Origin: Thermoleophilia bacterium | GTDB taxonomy: Bacteria > Actinomycetota > Thermoleophilia > Solirubrobacterales > 70-9 | DNA: 64,000 bases | NCBI GenBank assembly: GCA_016650125.1 | Contig: JAENWT010000008.1 | Coordinates: 1 to 64,000 of the forward strand | Reading direction: 5' to 3' | Shown here: piece after piece, positions 1 to 7,217 of the stretch | How the letters are laid out: each line of letters opens with the position of its first letter | How positions within the stretch are numbered: the stretch's first letter is position 1 | Made by a program: the position numbers and the translations under genes | Notes under the pieces: generated by a model | Databases searched by the model: none | What the model saw: the letters and a program-made list of their open reading frames with translations, nothing else | What the model was told of the DNA's origin: nothing

Positions 1-117
1 ACCCTGCATGGCCTGCGAACACGGCTGGTCAGCCGCTTCGTTGCCCTGGCCGCGGCGATCGCCCTAAACCATCAACTCGGCCTGCCACCGAGAGCGCTGG
101 CTCAATACGTGGGCTGA
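1..117 (+). pseudogene. C-terminal end of a probable transposase (cut by window edge)
   Basis: An open frame enters from the left edge and stops at TGA 115-117. The 38 visible residues include HGLRTRLVSRFVALAAAIAL and end in ALAQYVG. A basic segment followed by a hydrophobic ALAAAIALNHQLG-type stretch resembles the C-termini of DDE transposases (IS4/IS5/IS982-like) in actinobacteria. The family cannot be fixed from so little sequence. It may be an intact gene continuing upstream; only the 3' end is seen. Confidence 0.4.
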
Positions 118-163
118 GTTCGTGGAACTAGTCATCTAGTCGTCCAGGCGGACTCTCGTCGAA

Positions 164-193
164 GTCACGGCCTCGTAACAACAGGGCCGTGGC
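164..193. terminator. Hairpin downstream of the transposase tail
   Basis: CACGGCC (166-172) pairs with GGCCGTG (185-191) around a 12-nt loop, and the stem can extend by AG/CT outside one mismatch. It lies between the transposase stop and the pstS-like start and has no clear T-tract. It could be a terminator or part of an element end. Confidence 0.35.
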
Positions 194-249
194 TTCGGTC
201 GATAGTTCGCGTCAATCAGAAAAGGTCTGAGAAAAGGAAAAGAGGGAAC

Positions 250-1071
250 ATGAAGCGTTCAAAATTGAGTATCGCGGGGCTTTTGCTCGCACTCCTGGGA
301 TTGATGACGATCCCGGCAGCCGCGGCGCAGGCCAAACCAACTATTACGATCAGTGGATCGACTTCGGTCGCGCCGCTCGCAACCTTGCTGGCCCAGAAGT
401 ACGTCAAGACCTGCAAGGGTGGCAGCTGTCCGAAATTCAAGATCCTCCAGGGCGGATCTGATGTGGGAATCTCCGATGTTTCCCGCGGACGTGTGACGAT
501 CGGGATGTCTTCCCGTGACCCCAAGCCCGGCGACCCCGGTGGAATCGTTTTCAACCGGATCGCCAAAGACGCCATCTGCCTGGTGACAAACCCGGCAAAT
601 GCCGTCGCTTCATACGACCAGAACCTGGTCCAGTCGATTTTCTCCGGAGGAGTCCGGAGCTGGAGCCAGGTCCCCGGAGCCAAGCAGAAGGGAACGATCG
701 ACCTGTTCGTTCGCACCCCTGCTTCCGGAACACAGGATGCATTCGACAAGATCTTCATGAGTCCGAAGAAGATCTTCTCGGGAGCTTCTCAGAAGGCATC
801 GAACGGCCTGGTCCAGCAGCCGGTCCAGCGCGACAAGGCCGGAGTCGGCTACGTCTCGCTCGCTTTCACCAAGGGTACGACCGTTGGTGCGTACAAGGGC
901 GTTCCCTGCACGCTGCGTAACGCGAAGTCCGGCCAGTACGGCGGCCTCCGCAGCTTCTACATGGTGACCCGAGGCGCCGCTTCGGGAGCATCCAAGAAGT
1001 GGATCAAGTGGATCCGGTCGAACAAGGCCGCCCTCCGCATCGCGGCATCTGAATGGGTGCCATTCAAGTAG
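250..1071 (+). CDS. pstS: PstS-like phosphate ABC transporter substrate-binding protein
   Basis: A 273-residue exported binding protein. Residues 1-28 form a signal peptide (basic MKRSK, hydrophobic core, AxA-type site), and the mature part opens with ITISGSTSVAPLA, the phosphate-binding Ser/Thr loop of PstS proteins. A second ligand loop reads RTPASGTQDAF near residue 155. The protein captures phosphate outside the membrane and hands it to PstCA. It is on the short side for PstS. The next frame (pstC) overlaps its end by 19 nt, as expected for an operon, but pstC is truncated and no pstA or pstB follows, so the transporter is incomplete here. The ATG follows an AGAGGGAAC ribosome-binding site. 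Confidence 0.85.
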   Translation: MKRSKLSIAGLLLALLGLMTIPAAAAQAKPTITISGSTSVAPLATLLAQKYVKTCKGGSCPKFKILQGGSDVGISDVSRGRVTIGMSSRDPKPGDPGGIVFNRIAKDAICLVTNPANAVASYDQNLVQSIFSGGVRSWSQVPGAKQKGTIDLFVRTPASGTQDAFDKIFMSPKKIFSGASQKASNGLVQQPVQRDKAGVGYVSLAFTKGTTVGAYKGVPCTLRNAKSGQYGGLRSFYMVTRGAASGASKKWIKWIRSNKAALRIAASEWVPFK

Positions 1072-1487
1072 TGGAAGCCTCGGCTTTCAACGAAACACCC
1101 GAACCCGAACCACGGGGACGGGACCGGACGGACCGGCGCGTCGAGCTTTTGCTCGGCGCGCTGGCGTCTTCCATCCTTCTTCTGATCGCCGGCATGGTGA
1201 TCTTCGTCCTTCTCAAGGGCCTGCCCTCCTTCACGCACAACGGGCTGGCCTGGTTCGGCCCTGGCGGCAACATCGACCAGCAGCTGATGGACATCTTCAA
1301 CTCCCCGGCCGACCCGGCTGACTACGTCTACCACCTGCGAGCCTGGCCACTGCTCTATGCGACGGCCCTCATCACCGGTGTCGCGGTAGTCATTTCAACC
1401 AGCGGACTGCTGCTGACCGGCCTCTCGTCCGACTACAGCCGCAAAGCGGCCGACGACCTTTCGACGGCCTTCGGGGACCTTCAGTAG
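1053..1487 (+). pseudogene. pstC: Truncated phosphate permease PstC
   Basis: This frame overlaps pstS and encodes 144 residues. Residues 1-115 look like a PstC N-terminus: a polar cytoplasmic leader, one transmembrane helix (LLLGALASSILLLIAGMVIF), the LKGLPSFTHNGLAWF region, and the start of the next helix (ATALITGVAVVIST). The similarity then stops and about 28 unrelated polar residues lead to a TAG. Normal PstC has around 300 residues and six helices. The loss of all later helices, together with the absence of pstA and pstB, points to a deletion. A sequencing or assembly join is possible. Confidence 0.7.
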
Positions 1488-1509
1488 CCCTGAACGGGCT
1501 GGGGCTGGT

Positions 1510-1917
1510 TCAGGCGCCTTCGATTTTGAGCGGCGGGCTCTGGGCCGGCAGCTCGTTGGCGCTCTCGGGAACCTCAGCCTCTTCGGCAGCACTCGGCTGT
1601 TCGACGCCCAGCGCCGTGGCCAGCTCGCCCGAGGCGAACATCTCCTCGACGAGGTCGGCTCCGCCGACCAGCTCGCCGTTGACGTAAAGCTGCGGGAAGG
1701 TCTCCCAGTCGGAGATCTCGGTGGTCACTTCGCGCAGCGGCTGGAGCGCCGGCAGCACGTCGATCGCGCCGTACTCGACGCCCATCTGGTCGAGCACCTG
1801 CACCGTGCGCATCGAAAAGCCGCAGCGCGGCGCTTCGGGTGTGCCCTTCATGAAGAGCAGCACGGGGTTCTCGGAGATCAACTCCTGTACGCGTTCAGTC
1901 AGTTCCTGGTCAGCCAT
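1510..1917 (-). CDS. grxD: Monothiol glutaredoxin (Grx4/GrxD type)
   Basis: A 135-residue protein with the monothiol active site CGFS within MKGTPEAPRCGFS, the TFPQLYVNGELVGG segment that binds glutathione and partners, and a 35-residue acidic, Pro/Ala-rich C-terminal tail beyond the usual ~105-residue domain. CGFS glutaredoxins carry [2Fe-2S] clusters and work with BolA proteins. The bolA-like gene lies directly upstream in the same operon, which supports the assignment. A 51-bp palindromic element separates the two genes. Confidence 0.9.
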   Translation of the reverse strand: MADQELTERVQELISENPVLLFMKGTPEAPRCGFSMRTVQVLDQMGVEYGAIDVLPALQPLREVTTEISDWETFPQLYVNGELVGGADLVEEMFASGELATALGVEQPSAAEEAEVPESANELPAQSPPLKIEGA

Positions 1918-1961
1918 GGAACGGATGCTAGAACATCGGCCCCACCGGCCCCAGCCAAACC

Positions 1962-2012
1962 CATTCTGGAAAGCATTTCAAGGTAATGGAGCGGGAAATG
2001 CTTTCCAGAACG
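1962..2012. repeat. 51-bp palindromic element, copy 1
   Basis: ATTCTGGAAAGCATTTC (1963-1979) pairs with its near-perfect reverse complement at 1995-2011 around a 15-nt loop. The same 51-bp unit occurs at 59499-59549 and 59560-59610, so it is a dispersed repeat, not a private terminator. It sits between grxD and bolA inside an operon and would form a strong RNA hairpin there. Confidence 0.85.
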
Positions 2013-2023
2013 TTTTGGTTTGT

Positions 2024-2254
2024 CTATTCGATGACTTTTATGGTCAGCGCGTGGATCGTTCCGTCGTCGAACCGGCTGCGGACCGCGGCTTTGACCAGCC
2101 GGTGCTGGTTGATCCGGGTCAGGCCTTCGAACTGGGGCGCCTTGACTTCGGCTCGCAGATGGTCGCCGGTGCCGGTTTCGTCGACAACGGCGGCGGTCGA
2201 GCCGGGCAGGGCGGCTTCGATCATGCCTTTGAGTTCGAGCAGGTCGGCGGGCAT
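2024..2254 (-). CDS. bolA: BolA family protein
   Basis: A 76-residue protein with a BolA/IbaG-type fold: helix-rich start (LLELKGMIEAALPG), the DHLRAEVKAPQFEGL core, and INQHRLVKAAV containing the conserved His, then a C-terminal beta strand (HALTIKV). BolA proteins bind monothiol glutaredoxins through a shared [2Fe-2S] cluster and take part in Fe-S trafficking or iron sensing. It follows fprA by 9 nt and precedes grxD, giving a BolA-Grx pair in one transcript. Confidence 0.9.
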   Translation of the reverse strand: MPADLLELKGMIEAALPGSTAAVVDETGTGDHLRAEVKAPQFEGLTRINQHRLVKAAVRSRFDDGTIHALTIKVIE

Positions 2255-2263
2255 CGGACGAGC

Positions 2264-3673
2264 CTACTTCGTGACTTTGTCGGCGGCATGGTCGAGCATC
2301 TCGTCGACCCGCACGAACTTGACCCGGGGCCGGCCGTGCGGCTCGCCGCGGCCGACTTCGGCCTGGTCGATCTTCTCCCAGCCGCTGAAGCTGACGTAAT
2401 GGACGCCGCGCTCCTGGAGCAGGGCTTCGATCGCGTTCGGATCGGGTGAGGTGGGTTCCAGCAACTGGCTGACAGCCACGTCTTCGAGCAGGTGGGTGAC
2501 CGTCTCCTGGGCGTCCTTCTTGTTGGTGCCGATCACGCCTGAAGGCCCCCGCTTGATCCAGCCGGCGGTGTAGTGGCCGGTGCGGTGCGATCCGCCGTGC
2601 TCCTCGAGCACCCGGCCGTGCTGGTTGAGGATGGTGCCGCGCTTCTGGTCGAAGGGGATGCCCGGGATCGGGATGCCGGTATAGCCGACCGAGCGCAGGA
2701 CGAGATCGCATTCGAGCTCTTCGCGCTCGCCCGTGTCGCGGGCGCGTAGCGTGCCTTCTTCATCAACCAGTTCGTTCCGGCCAATCACGATGCTCTCAAC
2801 GTGGTCGCCGCCCTTGATCTCGATCGGCGAGGCGAGGAAGCGCAGAACTATGCGCTTCGGCTTGCCCTCGGGTGTCTTGCCCGCGAACTCGCGCACGATC
2901 TCGACGTTGACCCGGGTCGTCTTGTCGGCTTCGTCCGATTCGATGAAGGCCTGGCTGACCGGATCGAGTTCGACGTCGGCGAGATCGACGATCACATCGG
3001 CCTCTTCGAGATCGCCGAGCTCCCTGATCTCGGGGTTGGTGTAAGCCGCCTGGACCGGGCCGCGGCGGCCCAGCACGACGATCTCCTCGATCGTGCTCGC
3101 GTCGAGCACGTCGATCGCGTGGTCGGCGATGTCGGTCTTCCGCAGCTCGGCGTCGTCGAGCGCCAGCATGCGGCTGACGTCCATGGCGACGTTGCCGTTG
3201 CCGATGACCACGGCCCGCTTTGCCTGATCGAGGTTGAAATCGCGGTCGGCGTAATCGGGATGGGCGTTGTACCAGCCGACGAACGCGGTAGCGGCGTAGC
3301 TGCCGGGAAGGTCCTCGCCGGGAATGCCCAGCTCGCGGTCGGCCTCGGCGCCGAAGGTGTACATGATCGCGTGGTAATGGTTCTCGAAGTCGGCGATGCC
3401 GAGATCGCGTCCGACTTCGACGTTGCCGAAGAAGCGGAAGCCTTCCTTCGCCGCGGTGCGTTCGTAGACCCGGGTGACCGACTTGATCTTCGGGTGGTCG
3501 GGCGCGACTCCGCCGCGGACCAGCCCGTAGGGGGTGGGCAGCCGGTCGAAGAGATCGACTTGGGCATGGGTCTCGGGATCCTTGAGGATCTGGTCGGCGG
3601 CGTAGAAGCCGGAGGGGCCGGCTCCGATGATCGCGACGCGGAGGGGATTGTCCTGGGTGCCTGGATTACTCAT
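2264..3673 (-). CDS. fprA: Ferredoxin/adrenodoxin-type NADP+ reductase (FprA-like)
   Basis: A 469-residue FAD- and NADP-binding protein. The N-terminus carries the FAD Rossmann motif VAIIGAGPSGFYAADQIL, followed by DRLPTPYGLVRGGVAPDHP, a hallmark of adrenodoxin reductase and mycobacterial FprA. The NADP site is AVVIGNGNVAMDVSRML, and the C-terminal YTAGWIKRGPSGVIGTNK block matches the same family. It moves electrons between NADPH and ferredoxin. It sits upstream of bolA and grxD and downstream of a hydrolase and hemQ, consistent with an iron-sulfur and haem operon. Confidence 0.93.
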   Translation of the reverse strand: MSNPGTQDNPLRVAIIGAGPSGFYAADQILKDPETHAQVDLFDRLPTPYGLVRGGVAPDHPKIKSVTRVYERTAAKEGFRFFGNVEVGRDLGIADFENHYHAIMYTFGAEADRELGIPGEDLPGSYAATAFVGWYNAHPDYADRDFNLDQAKRAVVIGNGNVAMDVSRMLALDDAELRKTDIADHAIDVLDASTIEEIVVLGRRGPVQAAYTNPEIRELGDLEEADVIVDLADVELDPVSQAFIESDEADKTTRVNVEIVREFAGKTPEGKPKRIVLRFLASPIEIKGGDHVESIVIGRNELVDEEGTLRARDTGEREELECDLVLRSVGYTGIPIPGIPFDQKRGTILNQHGRVLEEHGGSHRTGHYTAGWIKRGPSGVIGTNKKDAQETVTHLLEDVAVSQLLEPTSPDPNAIEALLQERGVHYVSFSGWEKIDQAEVGRGEPHGRPRVKFVRVDEMLDHAADKVTK

Positions 3674-3710
3674 TCACTTACAGGTTAAGGAATCCGACTT
3701 CGCGGGTTGG

Positions 3711-4613
3711 CTATGCGGCGACGGCGCGGGCTGCGTTCGCTTCGATCTCGGCTGCCCACTGCGGCCAGAGCTCGATCGGCAAGTCGTGCCCCATGCCTTC
3801 GTAGATGCGCAATTTGGCTCCGGGGATGGCCCGGGCGGTTGCGCGGCCGCCACGCGGGAAGACGAGGCGGTCGGCCGAGCCGTGGATGACCAGGGCCGGC
3901 ATGTCGAGCTTTCGCAGGCCGCGGGTCCGGTTGGGCTGGCAGTTGATCGCGTGGAGCTGACGGGCGGTGCCTTCGCGGTAGATGCCGCGATGCCAGGCCT
4001 CGGTCGCTTTCTCCCGCAGGCGGTCGGGGTCGGTCGGATAGGCCGGCGAGCCGATCGCCCTGGACAGAAACTCCATCCGTTCGATGAAGCCCTCGAGGTC
4101 GCTCGGTGTCACCTTCATCAGGGCCACCAGTTCCTTCGATCCCGGCAGAGCGTCCTTGAAGGCCCCGGTCCGGGACATGATCGAGCAGAGCGAAAGTATC
4201 CGGTGGGGATGGCCGATCGCCATCGTCTGGACGACCATGCCGCCCATCGAGAAGCCGGCGATGTGGGCTTTCTCGATGCCGAGGTGGTCGAGCACGCCGA
4301 TGCCGTCGAGTGCCATCTCGGACATCGTGTATCGCAGCCCGCGTGGGATTCCGAGCATCATCGGGATCAGCCCGGGGGCGCCGAGCCCGTCGAGGACCGT
4401 GGAATGGCCACAATCCCGGTTGTCCATGCGGATTACACGGAAGCCGCGGCTGACCATCATCTCGCAGAACTCGTCGTCCCAGTAGATCTTCTGGGTGCCG
4501 AGGCCGGGCACAAGCAGGATCGCCGGGTCGTCCGGGTTGCCGCGATCGTCGAAGGCGATCTCCACGTCGTTGCCTACCGGTGCGAGCTGCTCCGGGGGGA
4601 TCGTCACGGTCAT
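3711..4613 (-). CDS. Alpha/beta-fold hydrolase
   Basis: A 300-residue single-domain hydrolase. ILLVPGLGTQKIYWDD gives the oxyanion-hole region, GFSMGGMVVQ near residue 110 is the nucleophile elbow (Ser), and VIHGSADRLVFP and GMGHDLP supply the Asp and His of the triad. The substrate cannot be told; the family includes esterases and lactone hydrolases. The ATG at 4613 lies 7 nt after the hemQ stop, so the two are probably cotranscribed. Upstream in-frame sequence belongs to hemQ in another frame, so the longer frame was not used. Confidence 0.85.
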   Translation of the reverse strand: MTVTIPPEQLAPVGNDVEIAFDDRGNPDDPAILLVPGLGTQKIYWDDEFCEMMVSRGFRVIRMDNRDCGHSTVLDGLGAPGLIPMMLGIPRGLRYTMSEMALDGIGVLDHLGIEKAHIAGFSMGGMVVQTMAIGHPHRILSLCSIMSRTGAFKDALPGSKELVALMKVTPSDLEGFIERMEFLSRAIGSPAYPTDPDRLREKATEAWHRGIYREGTARQLHAINCQPNRTRGLRKLDMPALVIHGSADRLVFPRGGRATARAIPGAKLRIYEGMGHDLPIELWPQWAAEIEANAARAVAA

Positions 4614-4620
4614 GTCGGCC

Positions 4621-5325
4621 TCAGACCGTTCCCGCCGCGGTGACCGAGCTGACCGCGGTGCCGTCGAGGGCATCGAGCGCCCGGGCGGTCGACATCGAGA
4701 CACAGGTGAAGATCGGGGTCTCGGATTCCGTATAGGAGCTCGATTCGGTGTAACGCAGTTCCTGGACCAGGTCGAGGAACTGAAGCGGGTCGTCACCTTC
4801 GAAGCCGACCACGAATTCCTGGTCGTCGAGCCCGTAGGAATAGGTGGTATTGATCGAGACGTCCGGATAACTCCGTCCGATCGCGATGTGGTCCTTCATG
4901 ATGCGGCCGCGCTCCTCCTGGTCAAGCGCGTACCAGGACCTTTTCTTGACCATCGGGTAGACGAAGAGGTATTTGCGATCCGACATGCAGATCTCGTTCC
5001 GGGGGTTCTCCTCTGAATATGGGGAGGCCCGGGTCGCGCTGAGATAGGAGTGGGGGATGCTCGCCCACTTGGCCAGCCCAGACTGCCCGAGCACCACGTG
5101 AAGGGTGTGGATGTCATCGAGGACCGGGCTCTGGCTCAGTACTACGAAGTCTGTATCGCCGCGAGTGCCTATCGTTGAATACGTGCGAAGCGACCGATCC
5201 TCCGAGAAGTCGTCGCAAGCCGCGAGAAACTCGCGTTTGTCGGCTGCGCGCTCGGCGGGATCGCGGCGACGCCACTCGGGATCCATCTTGAAAAACGTGA
5301 ACTTGGCGAAGGTGCGGTCGGCCAT
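4621..5325 (-). CDS. hemQ: HemQ, coproheme decarboxylase (chlorite-dismutase family)
   Basis: A 234-residue protein with the actinobacterial HemQ pattern: FAKFTFFKMDPEWRR at the N-terminus, YSTIGTRGDTDFVVLSQSP, and YPMVKKRSWYALDQEERG followed by MKDHI, whose His is the expected proximal haem ligand. HemQ converts coproheme III to haem b in the last step of the coproporphyrin-dependent haem pathway. It is the first gene of the minus-strand iron/haem operon. Its ATG overlaps the ATG of the divergent membrane-protein gene by 2 nt. Confidence 0.9.
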   Translation of the reverse strand: MADRTFAKFTFFKMDPEWRRRDPAERAADKREFLAACDDFSEDRSLRTYSTIGTRGDTDFVVLSQSPVLDDIHTLHVVLGQSGLAKWASIPHSYLSATRASPYSEENPRNEICMSDRKYLFVYPMVKKRSWYALDQEERGRIMKDHIAIGRSYPDVSINTTYSYGLDDQEFVVGFEGDDPLQFLDLVQELRYTESSSYTESETPIFTCVSMSTARALDALDGTAVSSVTAAGTV

Positions 5326-7201
5326 GCTGGTTCTCAAGATACTGATTGTTGCCTGGCTGCTTTCAATGGCGGCTCCTGGCGGGGCCGTTGCTGCTCCCGG
5401 CGCGGCCCTTGCGGCCCAGCCCCTGGTAACGATCGCGGTCGTGCCCGAGGGTTCGACCCCGGCCGCCCTCGGCAGCCTCAGAGGCTCTGCCGTCGGACTG
5501 CTCAATCCGGGACTGGGCGACGTGCCAGCCAACCAGACATGGCTTGATGTAAGTCAGGGCTCAAGGGCGTTTGACAGCGCGTATGACACAGCGTTGAACA
5601 CTTTGGTAATTACGCCGGAAAAGGTTTTTCCATGGGAAAAAATCCGAAAACGGGCACGCCTGGCATCACCTGACCTCCGGCCCGGTCTTTTAGCCACCAC
5701 GCTGGCTGTCGCGGGCCTCGAAACGGCAATTGCGTCTGGTACCGGCAGGCCGGCTCTGATGGGCGTCGATCGGGCCGGCCATCTGACCCCGATTCAGTCC
5801 GGCTGTGCGCCTGAAATATGCCCCCGGGCGCTGGAAATCCGAAGTACGACGCTTTCCGGAGCCACCGAATTGGCCCGGAATCGCAAAAGGGGCCAGCTGC
5901 TGATCGTCATCGAAAGTCCGCCGGCTGATTCGGGTGATCAGCTCTCGATCGCGATCGCCGGGCCCGGCTTCGAGGGGATGCTCACCTCGCCGAGCACTCG
6001 CACCGACGGCTACGTCCTGACCACCGACCTCGCGCCGACCGTCCTCGATTACTTCGGCGTCGAAGTACCCAAGGTGATGACCGGCCTGCCGATCTCTTCG
6101 GGCGGCGTCATCGACTACGAGGCGCTGAACAAGCTCGAAGGCCGGTACCAGCAGGTCGGCAAGCGCCGGGGCGCGGCCCTGCTGGTGCCGATCCTGATCT
6201 GGGTCCTGCTGGCGGCCGGGGCCGCTGCCGTCAGCCGCGGCCGGCTCGCCCGGGTCGCGGTCAAATTGCTCGCCCTTTCGGTGATCCTGCTGCCGGCGGC
6301 GCTGCTCCTGACCGCCGCGTTCTCCCCATCGCTCGGGGTCGAGCGGGCGGTGGCGACGCTGCTCCCGGCGGCGGTGGCCTTCGCGCTGCTGCGGCTGTTA
6401 CCCGGATTCGCCCCCCTGGCGGTCGCCTGCCTGGTGACGGTCGGTCCTTACGCGATCGACATGCTGGCCGGCTCGGTGCTGACCCCTAAGGCCGTGGTCG
6501 GCCCGAACCCGGGGCTCGGCGCGCGTTTCTACGGGATCGGGAACGAGCTCGAATCGACCCTGATGATCCTGACCTCGGCCGGGGTCGGCGCGGCGCTCAC
6601 CGCGTGGGGCGGTGGACTTGAACGAAGGCGGGCCGCGGCGGCCTTCCTGGTGGCCGGCCTGGCCGGCACCGTGATCTTCGCCGCGGGCCGGTTCGGCGCT
6701 GACGTCGGCGCGGCGATCATCTTCCCGGTGGCCGCCGTCATCGCCGCGGCTTTCATCCTCGAGCGCCCTCGTCTCGCCTGGTTCGGAGTGATCGCCGCGG
6801 TGGTCGCGCTAGCCCTGATCGCGGCCGGGGATGCACTCCTCGGCGGCGAGTCGCATTTCCTGCGTTCGATCTTCGACGGGTCGCCCGGCGATTCGGCCGG
6901 TCAGGTGCTGGTTCACCGGCTCGACGAGACCGCCGGCAGTTTCACCCGGCTCTCGAGGCTGCCGGTCACCCTCGCCGCGCTCGCCCTGATCGCACTCGCC
7001 TGGTCCCGGCGTGCGGCCATCGAAAGGTGGCTGAAACCCGCTCCAGCCCTCAGGGCGGGCCTGATCGCGGCCGCCGCCGGTTCAGTCGTCGGAGCGCTCA
7101 GCAACGACTCCGGAGCGCTTTTCATCCAGGTCGGTGTTTTGTATCTGGGCCTGCTGATCGGGTACGCCTGGGCCGCAAGCGGCAAAATGACCGATTCCTG
7201 A
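5324..7201 (+). CDS. Membrane protein with periplasmic phosphatase-like domain
   Basis: A 625-residue protein. Residues 1-30 are a signal peptide or anchor (LILKI-type hydrophobic core, AAPGAALAA). Residues ~35-330 form an exported domain ending in GYVLTTDLAPTVLDYFGVEVP, a segment seen in alkaline-phosphatase/sulfatase-superfamily proteins. The C-terminal half has about ten transmembrane helices, with the conserved loop GARFYGIGNELES between them. The substrate is unknown. The next gene is a glycosyltransferase-flippase fusion, so a role in envelope glycolipid or polymer assembly is an inference. The start at 5324 gives a complete signal sequence but overlaps the divergent hemQ start. Confidence 0.65.
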   Translation: MLVLKILIVAWLLSMAAPGGAVAAPGAALAAQPLVTIAVVPEGSTPAALGSLRGSAVGLLNPGLGDVPANQTWLDVSQGSRAFDSAYDTALNTLVITPEKVFPWEKIRKRARLASPDLRPGLLATTLAVAGLETAIASGTGRPALMGVDRAGHLTPIQSGCAPEICPRALEIRSTTLSGATELARNRKRGQLLIVIESPPADSGDQLSIAIAGPGFEGMLTSPSTRTDGYVLTTDLAPTVLDYFGVEVPKVMTGLPISSGGVIDYEALNKLEGRYQQVGKRRGAALLVPILIWVLLAAGAAAVSRGRLARVAVKLLALSVILLPAALLLTAAFSPSLGVERAVATLLPAAVAFALLRLLPGFAPLAVACLVTVGPYAIDMLAGSVLTPKAVVGPNPGLGARFYGIGNELESTLMILTSAGVGAALTAWGGGLERRRAAAAFLVAGLAGTVIFAAGRFGADVGAAIIFPVAAVIAAAFILERPRLAWFGVIAAVVALALIAAGDALLGGESHFLRSIFDGSPGDSAGQVLVHRLDETAGSFTRLSRLPVTLAALALIALAWSRRAAIERWLKPAPALRAGLIAAAAGSVVGALSNDSGALFIQVGVLYLGLLIGYAWAASGKMTDS

Positions 7202-7217
7202 GCTATGCTGTTGGTTC

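Noticed and set aside
5520-5660. A locally A+T-richer patch in the membrane-protein gene as a possible insertion
   Set aside because: The reading frame and signal-peptide/outer-domain layout continue through it. Local composition alone is not enough.
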